Of a stretch of DNA of 24,690 bases, positions 6,404-14,277 are shown one piece after another; position 1 is the stretch's first letter, and the number at the start of each line of letters is the position of its first letter. Below the pieces are notes generated by a model. That model was not told where the DNA came from and did not search any database. It was given only the letters and a program-made list of their open reading frames with translations. Source of the stretch: Christensenella sp. UBA1750 (GTDB taxonomy: Bacteria > Bacillota > Clostridia > Christensenellales > UBA1750); NCBI GenBank assembly GCA_002315655.1, contig DCHO01000033.1, forward strand, positions 7,466 to 32,155. Direction: 5' to 3'. The position numbers were made by a program, and so were the translations under genes.

Positions 6404-7522
6404 TTGAAATATGCAGACAAAATGCCCTGCCCGGTGCTCTATCGTCCCGACGATCCCGCATACGACGAATCCATCCGGCAGTTTCAGGGCTGCCCCACCA
6501 TCGCCACAACAGACGGCGGCAGAATCTATTTAGGCTGGTATTCCGGCGGCGTGCGGGAGCCGGATATGCGCAACTACAACCTGCTGATCTATTCCGACGA
6601 CAAGGGCAAAACGTGGTCAAAGCCGCTCATCGTGATTCCCTCGGATACCGAACACTTCATTCACGCGCTGGACATTCAGCTCTTTACCGACCCCAAGGGG
6701 ACACTTCACGTCTGCTGGGTGCAAAACAACACGGAAAAAGCGCCGGAAAAGCTGCCCGAGCACGGCGAAACCCAGCTGCTTATGTGTTATGAAGGCTATA
6801 TGTTCAACGATTTCACCCACGCCGAGTGGGAAATCACCTGCGAAGACCCCGATGCGGCAGAACCTGTGTTTTCCGCGCCCCGTTCTCTTTTCCCCGGCTT
6901 CATGCGCTGCAAGCCGCTGTTTCTGACGGATGAGCACTGGCTGTGCTTTGCCTACAATCAGACGGTGGACACCTACTGCTGGTCGGAAACGAAAGACGGC
7001 GGCAAGACTTATGTTCAGGTGGATTCCGAGGTTGCAAAGATCAAGACCTACTTTGACGAAGCCATGGCCTATGTGATGCCAAACGGCGACATCCGCTTTT
7101 TTGCCCGCTGCTGGTACGGGCGCATTGCGGAAATGTTCTCCCGCGACGGCGGCAAAAGCTGGGGTGAAGCGCAGCTTTCCGACATTGTGCACGCGGACAC
7201 CCGCTTTTTCGTCTCCTACACTCCGTCCGGCAAGCTGATTTTAGTCACCAACGACTGCGAAAACAGGCGCACCAACATGACGGTGTATCTGTCCGAGGAC
7301 GGCGGGGCGACCTTCCCCATAAAGCGGCTCATCGACGACCGGGACAACCTTTCCTACCCCGACATTGCCTTTGCGGACGGGCGCATTTACCTGACCTACG
7401 ACCGCGACCGCAACGGGTATTCCGAAATCTTCTTCCTCGATTTCACCGAGGACGATTTGATGAACCCCGATTACAGATTCAACATCAACATTGTGAGCAA
7501 ACCGCCGAAGGAGGGCTACTAA
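6404..7522 (+). CDS. Sialidase-fold (BNR/Asp-box) protein, TTG start
   Basis: A 372-residue six-bladed propeller of the exo-alpha-sialidase superfamily. Asp boxes (S-x-D-x-G-x-x-W/F) are clear at residues 64-71, 246-253 and 297-304, with a weaker one near 195. An early arginine in SIRQFQGCPTI occupies the place of the first arginine of the sialidase triad. No signal peptide is seen, so it should be cytoplasmic and act on imported oligosaccharides; the real substrate is uncertain because many family members are not sialidases. The start is a TTG codon: AAAGGAGG (6388-6395) stands 8 bases before it, while the next ATG (6422) is 26 bases away. It is the first gene of an operon with an M55 aminopeptidase 3 bases downstream. 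Confidence 0.88.
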   Translation: MKYADKMPCPVLYRPDDPAYDESIRQFQGCPTIATTDGGRIYLGWYSGGVREPDMRNYNLLIYSDDKGKTWSKPLIVIPSDTEHFIHALDIQLFTDPKGTLHVCWVQNNTEKAPEKLPEHGETQLLMCYEGYMFNDFTHAEWEITCEDPDAAEPVFSAPRSLFPGFMRCKPLFLTDEHWLCFAYNQTVDTYCWSETKDGGKTYVQVDSEVAKIKTYFDEAMAYVMPNGDIRFFARCWYGRIAEMFSRDGGKSWGEAQLSDIVHADTRFFVSYTPSGKLILVTNDCENRRTNMTVYLSEDGGATFPIKRLIDDRDNLSYPDIAFADGRIYLTYDRDRNGYSEIFFLDFTEDDLMNPDYRFNINIVSKPPKEGY

Positions 7523-7525
7523 ACC

Positions 7526-8350
7526 ATGAAAATCTATATCGCTGTGGACATGGAGGGCATTTCCGGCATTTATTCCTCCGAATATCTGTTGAGGGACGGG
7601 GCAAAATACGCCGTGGGGCAGCGTTTGGCTACAGAGGACACCAACGCCGCCGTGCGCGGCGCATTTGACGGCGGCGCGGATGAGGTGATTGTGGCGGATA
7701 TGCACGGAATGTCCGGCAATCTGCTGGTGGAAAGCCTCGATCCCCGCGCCCTGCTCTTTGCGGGCACGCCGAGGGTTCCGCGCTTTGCGTTCCTGGACGA
7801 AACCGTGGACGGGGTGTTCCTCATCGGCTATCACGCCATGGCGGGCACACCCTATGCGAATTTAGAGCACACCATGTCGTCCAAATCGTGGCACAAATTC
7901 ACCGTCAACGGCAAGGCCTACGGCGAACTGGGCATTGACGCGGAGATCGCCGCGGAAAGCGGTGTGCCGGTGATCTTAGCTTCCGGCGACGATAAGCTCT
8001 GCGCCGAGGCGGAGCACTGGCTGCCCGGCATCGAGACCGCCTGCGTCAAGCACGGTCTGGCCCGTCAGGCGGCGTTGGGGCTGTCCCCCGAGCGCGGACA
8101 TGAGGTTATTTATGCCGCCGCAAAACGTGCCGTGGAGGCGCTGAAAGCGGGCAAGCACTACACCCTGCCCGAGGTCGTGTCCCCTGCCACGGTGGACATT
8201 ACCTACAAAATGATGGAGGATGCCGACGCTGCCGAGGGCTTCAATGCCGTGCGCGTGGACGGTTACACCATCGAAAGCAGGTTCCCCCGCCTGTCGGACA
8301 AGTACGGCGGGCTGTGGAGCGACAGAGGGATCGAGCAGAAGATCCACTAA
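7526..8350 (+). CDS. M55 family D-aminopeptidase (DppA-like)
   Basis: A 274-residue zinc aminopeptidase of the DppA family, which cleaves D-amino acids such as D-Ala from short peptides. The metal-site residues known for Bacillus DppA fall in the same places: D8 and E10 (in VDMEG), H60 (ADMHG), H103 (GYHA) and a glutamate near 134 (YGELG); H115 in EHT matches the conserved catalytic histidine. GAAGGAGGG inside the previous gene's end lies 10 bases before ATG, and only 3 bases separate the two genes. In this operon it would release D-amino acids from peptidoglycan-type peptides, consistent with cell-wall or glycan scavenging. That role is inferred from family and neighbours. Confidence 0.94.
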   Translation: MKIYIAVDMEGISGIYSSEYLLRDGAKYAVGQRLATEDTNAAVRGAFDGGADEVIVADMHGMSGNLLVESLDPRALLFAGTPRVPRFAFLDETVDGVFLIGYHAMAGTPYANLEHTMSSKSWHKFTVNGKAYGELGIDAEIAAESGVPVILASGDDKLCAEAEHWLPGIETACVKHGLARQAALGLSPERGHEVIYAAAKRAVEALKAGKHYTLPEVVSPATVDITYKMMEDADAAEGFNAVRVDGYTIESRFPRLSDKYGGLWSDRGIEQKIH

Positions 8351-8361
8351 GGAGCATTTCC

Positions 8362-8559
8362 ATGAAGATTCGTTTGAACGAGGATAAGGAAGTCGTCGCA
8401 ACCGTGCAGGAGGGGCTGAAAGCCAAGGGCGGCTATTGCCCCTGCCGCATCGGCAAAAAGGAAGAATACAAGTGTATGTGCAAGGAGTTCCGCGAACAGA
8501 TCGCCGACCCCGATTTTGAAGGGTACTGTCACTGTATGCTGTACTATAAGGAAAAATAA
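8362..8559 (+). CDS. Small ferredoxin-thioredoxin reductase catalytic-chain-like Fe-S protein
   Basis: A 65-residue protein with six cysteines in three CxC pairs: CPC (26, 28), CMC (38, 40) and CHC (56, 58). That order is the signature of the catalytic beta chain of ferredoxin-thioredoxin reductase, where four cysteines hold a 4Fe-4S cluster and two form the redox disulfide. The spacing differs from plant and cyanobacterial enzymes: 9 residues between the first two pairs and 15 between the last two, against 16 and 8. It is also much shorter than those enzymes. The start has AAGGAG (8349-8354) upstream and lies 11 bases after the aminopeptidase stop. It probably acts as a stand-alone redox protein; no thioredoxin or variable-chain gene is nearby. 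Confidence 0.85.
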   Translation: MKIRLNEDKEVVATVQEGLKAKGGYCPCRIGKKEEYKCMCKEFREQIADPDFEGYCHCMLYYKEK

Positions 8560-8566
8560 AACCATC

Positions 8567-8608
8567 AAAGCCTGTCACCTCGGAATCAACCGAAATGACA
8601 GGCTTTCT
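8567..8608. terminator. Bidirectional terminator between convergent operons
   Basis: A perfect 11-bp stem AAAGCCTGTCA (8567-8577) with 8596-8606, plus a short inner CGG/CCG. T-rich sequence follows on the plus strand and A-rich flanks serve the minus strand. It ends both the sialidase operon and the transporter operon. Confidence 0.85.
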
Positions 8609-8630
8609 TTATTCACTTTATTCAACGTTT

Positions 8631-9638
8631 TTATTGCTGTGCTTTCTTTTTCTCCTCGACCTTGCGGATGAGCATGACGCACACCAGCACCAGAATGAGC
8701 AGCGCGCCGTTGGCGAAGTTCTTCACATCCTGCGAGATGTGCAGGAGGGTGAAGGCGTTGGAGATCATCTGCATGAGGAGCACGGAGAGCGTCACGCCCA
8801 CCACATCGCCCTTGCCGCCGTCGGGATGCACACCGCCCAGCACCACGATGAGGATGGTGAGCAGGGTGTAGGAGGTGCCGTTGGAGGACTTGGCGGCGTT
8901 TAGGTGCGAGGTGATGAGGATGCCGGACACGCCGCCCAAGATGCCGGAGGTCATGTAGGTGAGCATGGAGGTTTTGAGCGTGTTGATGCCGGAGAATACC
9001 GAAGCCTTGCGGTTGGTGCCGAGGTAGTAAATCTCGCGCCCTAATTTTGTTTTGTGGAGGATGAACGCCACGACCAGCAGTACGATAACGAAGATGGGCA
9101 GAACGTAGGGCACGAAGGTTCCGGCAATGGTGCCGTTGGCAATCTCCTTGAAGGCGTCGCACATCCCCGTCACGGCGGGGCCGCCGGTGATGCCGTAAAC
9201 CAGCCCGGTGAAAAGCTGCAACGAGCACAGCGTCACCAGCATGGCGGGAATGCCGAAATAGCCGATGAGGAAGCCGTTAAACAGCCCGCACAGCGCCCCC
9301 ACAAGGAGAGCCGCGACGGAAGACACGATCAGTGCCACGGCGGTAAACTCGGCGGAGGCTTCCGTGCCTTCGGGAATCAGCGCCAGCAGAATGAGCGCGG
9401 CGGTCAGTCCTGACAGGTTCATAATGCCGACCAAGGATAAGTCAATGCCGCCCGCAATCATGCACAGCATCATGCCAAAGGCCAAAATGCCGTACTCCGG
9501 GAACTGGAACAGCATGGATTTCGCGTTTTTCGCGGTGAAATAGGAGCCGGGGCAGAAAATGAGCATGAGCACGCACACAAGAGCCATGAGCGCAATCAGC
9601 GTGCCCACCTGCTTGTTTCTCGCAAGAGGATTCTTCAT
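8631..9638 (-). CDS. CUT2-type ABC transporter permease (second)
   Basis: A 335-residue integral membrane protein with 8-10 hydrophobic helices, of the BPD_transp_2 family (RbsC, MglC, LsrC/D). The family motif GGIDLSLVGIMNLSG lies near residue 65, and a GGVHPDGGKGDVVGV segment near 275-290 matches the conserved cytoplasmic loop that contacts the ATPase. The frame is open from a GTG at 9647, but AAAGGGG (9649-9655) is only one or two bases from that GTG and 10 bases from the ATG at 9638, so ATG was preferred. It is the last gene of the operon, starting one base after the stop of the first permease. It pairs with that permease as a heterodimeric channel. Confidence 0.94.
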   Translation of the reverse strand: MKNPLARNKQVGTLIALMALVCVLMLIFCPGSYFTAKNAKSMLFQFPEYGILAFGMMLCMIAGGIDLSLVGIMNLSGLTAALILLALIPEGTEASAEFTAVALIVSSVAALLVGALCGLFNGFLIGYFGIPAMLVTLCSLQLFTGLVYGITGGPAVTGMCDAFKEIANGTIAGTFVPYVLPIFVIVLLVVAFILHKTKLGREIYYLGTNRKASVFSGINTLKTSMLTYMTSGILGGVSGILITSHLNAAKSSNGTSYTLLTILIVVLGGVHPDGGKGDVVGVTLSVLLMQMISNAFTLLHISQDVKNFANGALLILVLVCVMLIRKVEEKKKAQQ

Positions 9639-9639
9639 A

Positions 9640-10641
9640 TTACACACGCCCCTTTCCGCGTCCTGCCTGCAGGGAGGTCATCAGCACACCAAACAGCAGC
9701 ACAATGCCGACGGCCAGCGTCTGCCAGCGGGTGTCGATGCCCAGCATATTTAAGTGGTTCTGCACAAGGGTAATGAGCAGGGTGCCCAGCAGCACGCCGC
9801 CGATGGTGCCCTTGCCGCCGGATAGCGAGCAGCCGCCCACAACGCAGGCCGCAATCACCAACATTTCGTTCCCCATTAAGGCAGTGGTGGAAGCGTTGTG
9901 CATGAGAATGACATACATCACGGCGGTGAGTGATGTGATCAGTCCGCTGACGATATAGGTGGTGAATTGGAGCCTTCTGACCGGGAAGCCCACGATGCGC
10001 GCCGCGGAGAGGTTCCCGCCCATAGCATACAGTCCGCGCCCGCCCATGGTATAGCGCAGGATGAGTGCCATGACGACAGCCAGCACAACGGGCACAAAGA
10101 TGAGCACCGTCAGGGGATAGGAAAGCCCGCTTGCAGGATCGGTGTAGGTGACAAGGTTCATTTCATAAATCTTCGTAAAAGCGGTGGGCATGGCGGTCAA
10201 ATCCTTGACCCCGAAGGCGAAGGCCAGAAAGCCCGACGCGATGGAGGAGGTTGCCAAGGTCGCAATCAGGGACGGGATGCGCAGATAGGACACCAGAACG
10301 CCGTTGAGCAGTCCGAAAATCAGCCCGCAAAGCAGCGCCACCAGCACAAAGTACAGCCCGTTGTCCGGCAGAATGCCCCTGTCATAGAGCACCATGGGCA
10401 CATACATGGATACGCAGCCGATGGCGGGGAAGGACACGTCAATGCCGCCGGTGATCATCACCAGCATTTCGCACAGGGCAAAGCAGAAGGTGAACAGTCC
10501 GGCACGGCAGAGGTTGATGGGCGTGGCGGGGCTCAAAAACGCCGGCTGGCGCAGTGCCACGACCACGGAGAAGGCAAGGATGACATAAACCAGAATCATC
10601 GTGTTGGAGGTGAAGAACGCCTTGGATTTGGTGCGGTTCAT
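9640..10641 (-). CDS. CUT2-type ABC transporter permease (first)
   Basis: A 333-residue BPD_transp_2 permease with about 8-10 membrane helices. It carries MITGGIDVSFPAIG near residue 63 and GGCSLSGGKGTIGG near 265, the same two motifs seen in its partner. AAGGAGG lies just before its ATG within the end of the ATPase gene, and the two overlap by 4 bases (ATGA), so they are translationally coupled. Two distinct permeases plus one double ATPase is the LsrACD or RhaTPQ-like arrangement, distinct from RbsAC, where one permease forms a homodimer. Confidence 0.94.
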   Translation of the reverse strand: MNRTKSKAFFTSNTMILVYVILAFSVVVALRQPAFLSPATPINLCRAGLFTFCFALCEMLVMITGGIDVSFPAIGCVSMYVPMVLYDRGILPDNGLYFVLVALLCGLIFGLLNGVLVSYLRIPSLIATLATSSIASGFLAFAFGVKDLTAMPTAFTKIYEMNLVTYTDPASGLSYPLTVLIFVPVVLAVVMALILRYTMGGRGLYAMGGNLSAARIVGFPVRRLQFTTYIVSGLITSLTAVMYVILMHNASTTALMGNEMLVIAACVVGGCSLSGGKGTIGGVLLGTLLITLVQNHLNMLGIDTRWQTLAVGIVLLFGVLMTSLQAGRGKGRV

Positions 10642-12140
10642 GCTTCTTCCTCCTTCTGATCGCTGCCCATGAGCAGGGCTTCAATCTCTTTTTTGCTCAA
10701 AGAATTGTCGGACGATTTTATGATTTTATGGTCTTTCACAATGAGGATTCTGTTGCAGTTTTCAACCAATTCGGATAAGTCGTCCGTCACCATGACGACG
10801 CCGACGCCGGTTTGCGCCAAATCCCGCAGAATCGCATGGATTTCCGCCTTTGCGCCCACGTCCATACCCACGGAGGGACCCACCAGCACCAGCAGCTTGG
10901 GGTTTGTGTTGAGCCACTTGCCCAGCACCACCTTCTGCGCGTTGCCGCCGGATAAGGAGGAGACGGGTACATCCTTGGAGACCGCCACAACGCCCAGACG
11001 CTTCATCCACGTTTTCGTGTTCTCGCCCATTTCAAAGGATTTGAGCCCGAAGGCGCGGACGTACTTTTTGAGGGAGGAGGCCACCGTGTTGTCCGTGATG
11101 GGCAGGGCGGTGAACAGCCCCTCGGTCAGCCTGTCCTCCGGCACAAAGCCGATCTCATGTTTGACCGCATCCTTGATGGATTTGAGCTTGACTTCCTTTC
11201 CGTGCAGCACGATTTTGCCGCTCTCTGCGGGGCACAGCCCGAACAGAGCTTCTGCAATCTCGTTGCGCCCGGAGCCCAGCAAACCCGTGATGCCCAGCAC
11301 ATCCCCTTTGCTCAGAGCAAAGGAAATATCCTCATAATTGCCCTTGGAGGAAATGTGCTCCACGGAGAGGATGGGCTCGTCGGAGGGTTCGGGACGGTAT
11401 TTTTCGGTGGAGAAGTCGTGCCCGGTCATATCCTTCTGGAAGCGTACATGGCCGTACTCCGAAATCAGCCCGGAGGACACGAACTCGCCGTTGCGCAGGA
11501 TGGTCAGCCTGTCCACCAGCGGGCGGATTTCATCAAATTTGTGATCGACAAGCAGAATGGCAATGTTCTGTTCCCGCAGATTCCGCAGAACGCCCCAGAG
11601 CTTTTGCACCTCTTTTGCGGTCAGCGCAGTGGTGGGCTCGTCCAAGATCAGCAGTTTCGGGTTGTTGATGATGGCGCGGCACAGCGCGACCATCTGCTTG
11701 CCCGCAACGGACAAATCTTCCAGTCTCGCATCGGGGTTTAAGTCCGCACCGATCTGCGCCATGGCCTTTCCAGCCAATTCCCGCATCCGCTTGTAGCTTA
11801 CGACCTTGGTTCTGTCCTTGATCTCGGTGTTCAGCGCGATATTTTCCGCCACGGTGAGGTTCGGGAACACGGCAAAGTCCTGATAGATGACCTGAATCCC
11901 CTTTTCGATGGCGTCCAGCGGCTTCATGTGGTTCATCTGCTGTCCGTCGATATAGATTTCTCCCGCCGTCGGCTCATGCACGCCGGAGATGGTCTTAATG
12001 AGCGTGGACTTGCCGCAGCCGTTGCCGCCGGCGAGACAGTGAATCTCGCCCTTGCGCAATGCAAGATCAATGCCCTTTAAGGCATACACGCCCTCATAGG
12101 CTTTTTTGATGCCTTTCAGTTCAACAAATACTTCTCCCAT
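10638..12140 (-). CDS. CUT2-type sugar ABC transporter, double ATP-binding protein
   Basis: A 500-residue protein with two fused nucleotide-binding domains, as in RbsA and MglA. Domain 1 (about 1-240) is intact: Walker A GGNGCGKST (38-46), signature-like LSVAGKQMV and Walker B LLILDEPTTAL. Domain 2 (about 255-500) has the Walker A variant GLLGSGRNE, where arginine for lysine is normal in this family, and a good signature SLSGGNAQKV. Its Walker B reads LLVLVGPSVGMDVGAK, so V420 and G421 replace the usual D-E of DEPTRG. This leaves only one complete hydrolysis site. The ribosome site is GAGGA just before ATG. The protein couples ATP to the two permeases downstream; three binding proteins lie upstream in the same operon. 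Confidence 0.95.
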   Translation of the reverse strand: MGEVFVELKGIKKAYEGVYALKGIDLALRKGEIHCLAGGNGCGKSTLIKTISGVHEPTAGEIYIDGQQMNHMKPLDAIEKGIQVIYQDFAVFPNLTVAENIALNTEIKDRTKVVSYKRMRELAGKAMAQIGADLNPDARLEDLSVAGKQMVALCRAIINNPKLLILDEPTTALTAKEVQKLWGVLRNLREQNIAILLVDHKFDEIRPLVDRLTILRNGEFVSSGLISEYGHVRFQKDMTGHDFSTEKYRPEPSDEPILSVEHISSKGNYEDISFALSKGDVLGITGLLGSGRNEIAEALFGLCPAESGKIVLHGKEVKLKSIKDAVKHEIGFVPEDRLTEGLFTALPITDNTVASSLKKYVRAFGLKSFEMGENTKTWMKRLGVVAVSKDVPVSSLSGGNAQKVVLGKWLNTNPKLLVLVGPSVGMDVGAKAEIHAILRDLAQTGVGVVMVTDDLSELVENCNRILIVKDHKIIKSSDNSLSKKEIEALLMGSDQKEEEA

Positions 12141-12160
12141 GCTTTCCTCACAATAGACCT

Positions 12161-12193
12161 ATTGCCCTACACAGGAAAACTGCATGGGGCAAT
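12161..12193 (-). promoter_or_regulatory. Intercistronic hairpin between binding-protein and ATPase genes
   Basis: ATTGCCC (12161-12167) pairs with GGGCAAT (12187-12193) in the 71-base gap between the last binding-protein stop and the ATPase start. Such hairpins often protect upstream mRNA and give more binding protein than membrane parts. No T-tract follows, so it is not a clear terminator. Confidence 0.45.
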
Positions 12194-12211
12194 GGATTTT
12201 CTGATTCTTTG

Positions 12212-13219
12212 TTAGAACGGATAGTCGCCGATGTTCTCCTTGGTAATGTCCGCACGGGCGGAGCCGTACAGCACATTGCCCTTCACGATCAGTTTTTCAT
12301 AGCCCGCAACCGGCAGGGAGCAGGTGTTCACATCAAAATTGTCCTTCTGCTCCAGCACCTGTTCCGCCATTGCCAGCATGGCGCGACCCGACATCTCGGG
12401 GTCCCACAGGGAAATGGTGGCAAGAGTGCCGTCGGTTACATATTCGCCGCAGCTGGAGGGCAGGGAAGTTCCCACGATCACGATCTTCCCGGACAGCCCC
12501 AGTTCTTCCACCGCCTGCGCGACACCGGCCGGTTCTACGGAGGAGGAGCATTCGATGGCTACGATCTCCGGGTGCGCCTGTAACAGCTCTTTGGTCTGGT
12601 TGTAGGCCATAACAGGGTCTTCATTGCTCTCATAGCGACCCAATTTCACCATGTCGGAGTTGGCGGCAATGTAGGCATCTGCCGCGTCGCACCAGCGGAT
12701 GTGGCTCACGGAGTTCAGGCTGCCCACGAACTGCACATACGTCCCGGTGCCGCCTGTCTTTTCCACAATCAGCTCTCCGTAATGCGTGCCCAAGTCTTCC
12801 GGCAAAAAAGGTTCAATATCATAATCAAAATACTTGGAATCCATGGCGTCCGCCTCATGGGCGATAACCACAATGCCCTCTTTCCTTGCCTTTTCCATCA
12901 GCGGTGCAATGGATTCGATGTCGTAGGGCACAATGCAGATGGCGTCCCAGTCCTCCGCCAGCAGCTGTTCCAGATAGGTCACCTGGTCGGTCACGTCCGT
13001 GGGGCCGCCGAAGAAATAGTTCGTGCCGTGCTCCTCGTTGTAGGCCTTTACGCCTTCCTCCATCCGCTGGAACCAGCCGGTGGAAATGGTCTTGGGCACC
13101 ACGGCGATCTTATAGCCGTTCTTCTTTTCCGTCTTGGCAGAGCCGCTGCCCGAGCACCCGCAAAGGCAGACCAGCATCACAAGCACCAGCAGCGAAGAAA
13201 TCAGTTTTTTTCCGTTCAT
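12212..13219 (-). CDS. Sugar-type ABC transporter substrate-binding lipoprotein (third of three)
   Basis: A 335-residue Peripla_BP_4-type binding protein. The signal ends in a lipobox, LCGC, with the anchoring cysteine near residue 22. The mature protein starts with the strand YKIAVVPKTISTGWF, then FGGPTDVTDQ, LLAEDWDAICIVP and HEADAMD, all typical of the LsrB/RhaS/RbsB group. The C-terminal pocket segment ISLWDPEMSGRAM contains the WDP turn often touching ligand. AAGGAGGAA lies upstream of the ATG. Two close paralogs are encoded just upstream in tandem. It is held on the outer face of the membrane and delivers ligand to the permease pair. The ligand cannot be read from the sequence; a sugar, rhamnose-like compound or autoinducer-2-like molecule are all possible. 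Confidence 0.94.
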   Translation of the reverse strand: MNGKKLISSLLVLVMLVCLCGCSGSGSAKTEKKNGYKIAVVPKTISTGWFQRMEEGVKAYNEEHGTNYFFGGPTDVTDQVTYLEQLLAEDWDAICIVPYDIESIAPLMEKARKEGIVVIAHEADAMDSKYFDYDIEPFLPEDLGTHYGELIVEKTGGTGTYVQFVGSLNSVSHIRWCDAADAYIAANSDMVKLGRYESNEDPVMAYNQTKELLQAHPEIVAIECSSSVEPAGVAQAVEELGLSGKIVIVGTSLPSSCGEYVTDGTLATISLWDPEMSGRAMLAMAEQVLEQKDNFDVNTCSLPVAGYEKLIVKGNVLYGSARADITKENIGDYPF

Positions 13220-13239
13220 GGGTTTATTCCTCCTTCATC

Positions 13240-14253
13240 TCAGAAACCGTAATCGTCAATATTGTCTTTTGTCACATCGCACCGCGCCTGCCCGTAGAGC
13301 ACGTTGTTTTTCACGGTCATGTGCTCATAGCCGGGAACGGAGATGGTGCAACAAGTCGGGTCAAAGCTCTCTTTCTCCGATAACACCTGTTCGGCCAGCG
13401 CCAGCATCGCCTTGCCCGCCATGCCGGGGTCCCACATGGAGAAGGTTTCAATGGTGCCGTTTAGCGTGTGTTCCTTGGATACCGAGGGCAGCGCGTTGCC
13501 GGTGATGGTGATCTTGCCCTGCAAGCCCAGTTCCTCCACGGCCTTCGCCGCGCCCGCTAAATCGGTGGAGCAGCAACCCTGAATCGCCACGATCTCGGGG
13601 TGCGCCTGCAACAGCTCCTTGGTCTGGTTGTAGGCTGCCGCCATGTCCTCCTGCGTCTCGTAGCGTCCCAATTTCACCATATCGGAGTGCGCCGCGATGT
13701 ATTCATCCGCGGCATCGCACCAGACATTGTGGCTCACGGCGTTTAAGGAACCGACGAACTGGAAATACATCCCCTCGCCGCCGCAGGAATTCACAATGGT
13801 TTCCCCGTAGTGCGCGCCGGTCTCGGTGGACACAAAGGGCTCCAAATCATAGTCGAAATACTTGGGGTCAATGGTCTCCGCCTCGTGGGTGATGACCACA
13901 ATGCCCTCTTTTCTCGCTTTTTCCAGCATGGGCGCGATGGATTCCACGTCATGCGGCACGATGCAGATGGCGTCCCAGTCCTCGGCCAGCAGTTGTTCGA
14001 TGTACGTCACCTGATCCGCCACGTCCGTGGGACCGCCGAAGAAGTAGTCCGTGCCGTGCTCGGCGTTGTATTCCTTCACGCCCTGCTCCATACGCTGGAA
14101 CCAGGAAATCGAGATGGTCTTGGGCACCACGGCGATCTTATAGCCATTTTTGTCCGATTTTTCCGTCTTGACCGCGCCGCTGCTTTCGCACCCGCAAAGG
14201 GTCAGAACCAGCGCAAGCACCAATGCCAATGCGACAATTTTCCGCATTCTCAT
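13240..14253 (-). CDS. Sugar-type ABC transporter substrate-binding lipoprotein (second of three)
   Basis: A 337-residue paralog of its two neighbours. The signal MRMRKIVALALVL ends in the lipobox LCGC. It shares long conserved runs with both, including YNQTKELLQAHPEIVAI, GGPTDVADQVTY and LLAEDWDAICIVP. The pocket segment FSMWDPGMAGKAM keeps the WDP turn. Differences cluster at the presumed ligand side, for example QGCCSTDLAGAA against ECSSSVEPAGVA in the downstream copy. The ribosome site is weak (GAGGG, 9 bases before the first ATG); an ATG at 14247 is an alternative. The gene lies 20 bases upstream of the next copy, so all three are in one transcript. It probably arose by tandem duplication. 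Confidence 0.94.
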   Translation of the reverse strand: MRMRKIVALALVLALVLTLCGCESSGAVKTEKSDKNGYKIAVVPKTISISWFQRMEQGVKEYNAEHGTDYFFGGPTDVADQVTYIEQLLAEDWDAICIVPHDVESIAPMLEKARKEGIVVITHEAETIDPKYFDYDLEPFVSTETGAHYGETIVNSCGGEGMYFQFVGSLNAVSHNVWCDAADEYIAAHSDMVKLGRYETQEDMAAAYNQTKELLQAHPEIVAIQGCCSTDLAGAAKAVEELGLQGKITITGNALPSVSKEHTLNGTIETFSMWDPGMAGKAMLALAEQVLSEKESFDPTCCTISVPGYEHMTVKNNVLYGQARCDVTKDNIDDYGF

Positions 14254-14277
14254 GCGCAGTTACCCTCGTTTCTTCTT

